Positions 62,891-64,000 of a stretch of DNA of 64,000 nt are shown piece after piece. Made by a program: the position numbers and the translations under genes. Origin of the DNA: CBDCYS01 sp965226185 (lineage in GTDB: Bacteria; Acidobacteriota; Terriglobia; Bryobacterales; UBA6623); contig CBDDCT010000007.1 of the NCBI GenBank assembly GCA_965226185.1, forward strand, positions 2,418,001 through 2,482,000, read 5' to 3'. The notes beneath the pieces are model-generated. The model saw nothing but the letters and a program-made list of their open reading frames with translations, was not told the origin of the DNA and did not search any database. The number at the start of each line of letters is the position of its first letter. Position 1 is the stretch's first letter.

Positions 62891-63922
62891 CTACAGGTCA
62901 ACAGCCTGCGCGATCACTGCCGCGCAATCACCCTGTTTTATATTTCCCGGAAACCTTCTGCAGATGAGCACGCCCGAGTTCCGCGCCATGACCGGCGCCG
63001 GGATTCGATCATGGGTCTCTGGAAAATGCACTTGACCAACAGGCTGCCCGGTATCCACTTCAGCCCCCACTTCTAAGAAGCTTTCGTAGAGGCCATTTGC
63101 CGGAGAAAGGTGATAGTTGGCGCGATCGGTTGCGGCGAAAACCGGGACGTCCGCCGGCGGAGTGTCGATCTCTCCCCCCATCAGTCCGAAATGAATCATG
63201 ACATTTCGGACTCCTCTCTCGGTGATGCGCAGCACCTCGGGGCTGCATTGCCCGGCACCGCCCATTTCGGTGGTCACGACGATCTTACCCATGTTTTCGG
63301 CTTCCGCGGGAAGCAGGCCCGATCCGGCGATGTCAGCATAAATAAAAACGCACGGACTTCCCCAAATTTTGGCGGCCACCAGCATCTTCCGGAACTGGTC
63401 TTCGTCCGCCACGCGATGCAGATGGGCGCATGGAATGAAGTTCATCGACCTGCCACCGGAATGAATATCCATGACTATATCGGCCATAGGAAAGAGAACC
63501 TTCGAAACGTAGTGCGCAATTAACCCTGTTGTCGTGTCGTTGAGTTTTCCTGGAAAAGCTCTATTGAGATTGACTCCGTCAATGGGCGACAGCCGAGTTC
63601 CCGCGAGAACAGCTGGCAGATTGAGAGCCGGAATGATGATGACGCGGCCGCGAATATCTTCCGGGCGCAACTGACGGGCCAGTTTCATCAACGCGACCGG
63701 CCCCTCGAATTCGTCCCCGTGGTTCCCCGCCATGGCAAGCAAAGTAGGCCCCCGGCCATTCTTGAGGACCGTTACGGGAATCAGGACGTTCGCCCAGCCA
63801 GCTTCGTTGTGCGAGTAGGGTACTCCAAGGTACCCCTGCTGCTTGCCGCCCCGATCGTAGTCGACCTCCGTTGTGATTTGTGTCTGTGCGGGCATCTCGT
63901 TAGGGATCTTGCAGTCCATCAA
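62891..63922 (-). CDS. zinc-dependent deacylase of the AstE/aspartoacylase family (DoeB-like)
   Basis: The protein (343 residues; 334 from an ATG at 63895) has the family's zinc ligands in GNHGDEFEG (His and Glu) and DIHSGG (His). LRPEDIRGRVIIIPALNLPAV and SPIDGVNLNRAFPG are typical of DoeB, which deacetylates N-alpha-acetyl-2,4-diaminobutyrate in ectoine breakdown. The DoeB reading is by resemblance; another N-acyl amino acid is possible. It leads the operon with the dehydrogenase and cupin. The frame stays open to the window edge, so a further upstream start cannot be excluded. Confidence 0.82.
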   Translation of the reverse strand: MMDCKIPNEMPAQTQITTEVDYDRGGKQQGYLGVPYSHNEAGWANVLIPVTVLKNGRGPTLLAMAGNHGDEFEGPVALMKLARQLRPEDIRGRVIIIPALNLPAVLAGTRLSPIDGVNLNRAFPGKLNDTTTGLIAHYVSKVLFPMADIVMDIHSGGRSMNFIPCAHLHRVADEDQFRKMLVAAKIWGSPCVFIYADIAGSGLLPAEAENMGKIVVTTEMGGAGQCSPEVLRITERGVRNVMIHFGLMGGEIDTPPADVPVFAATDRANYHLSPANGLYESFLEVGAEVDTGQPVGQVHFPETHDRIPAPVMARNSGVLICRRFPGNIKQGDCAAVIAQAVDL

Positions 63923-64000
63923 ACGACGTGAGGACCGACTTTTGTTTAGTATGCTGAACTCGGCCAGGTTCCCGTGCGGGCTGGCATCGAAATTTGTTAT

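Overview
The window reads as chromosomal DNA of a GC-rich member of the Acidobacteriota, probably of the Bryobacterales/Solibacter type. The pointers are two proteins carrying the VWFA-related domain typical of this phylum (one cut by the left edge, one next to recA), a bacillithiol gene pair (bshA and ypdA), two DUF1501 plus DUF1549/DUF1553 gene pairs of the sort abundant in Acidobacteriota and Planctomycetota, and many short palindromic repeats between genes. The taxonomic call is inference; no rRNA or tRNA gene was recognised.

Left part (1-9 kb): housekeeping and transport. It holds a BON/VWFA surface protein, a secreted cyclophilin, a beta-propeller protein behind a chimeric gene remnant, a ribose-type ABC ATPase/permease pair without a nearby binding protein, a purine permease and a serine hydrolase. 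From 9 to 15 kb lies an accessory island: a palindrome cluster, a REPIN-like inverted repeat, a large NB-ARC/TPR STAND NTPase broken by one in-frame amber codon, an IS1595-type transposase remnant, a two-gene module with a PIN nuclease, and a possible structured RNA closed by a strong terminator.

The middle (15-33 kb) is mostly ordinary: asparagine synthetase, a HEAT-repeat/cyclophilin fusion, an ankyrin lipoprotein, an intradiol dioxygenase, a sodium symporter, an OmpA-like protein, a HigBA toxin-antitoxin pair, a zinc-ribbon/NHL membrane protein, divergent ypdA/bshA, an FAD oxidoreductase and two GT39-type glycosyltransferases. From 33 to 40 kb comes the most interesting locus: an IetAS-type AAA ATPase/subtilase pair. 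A complete IS1380-family element (35512-37312, 14-bp terminal inverted repeats, 5-bp target duplication) splits the subtilase gene so cleanly that removing the element and one target copy restores the frame. The ATPase also appears to carry an N-terminal ribbon-helix-helix segment, with a palindrome over its start codon.

The right part (40-64 kb) contains an RluA/RluD-family pseudouridine synthase behind a 10-bp tandem repeat, a VWFA-related protein, recA, an IS6-type remnant and a long minus-strand cluster. In that cluster, two DUF1501 + DUF1549/DUF1553 pairs flank an MFS transporter, a D-2-hydroxyacid dehydrogenase and a metal-dependent amidohydrolase, suggesting uptake and catabolism of an organic acid or amide. 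It ends with gamma-glutamyltransferase, an IS4-family element placed just after the stop codon of a cupin gene, and a cupin / zinc alcohol dehydrogenase / DoeB-like deacylase operon.
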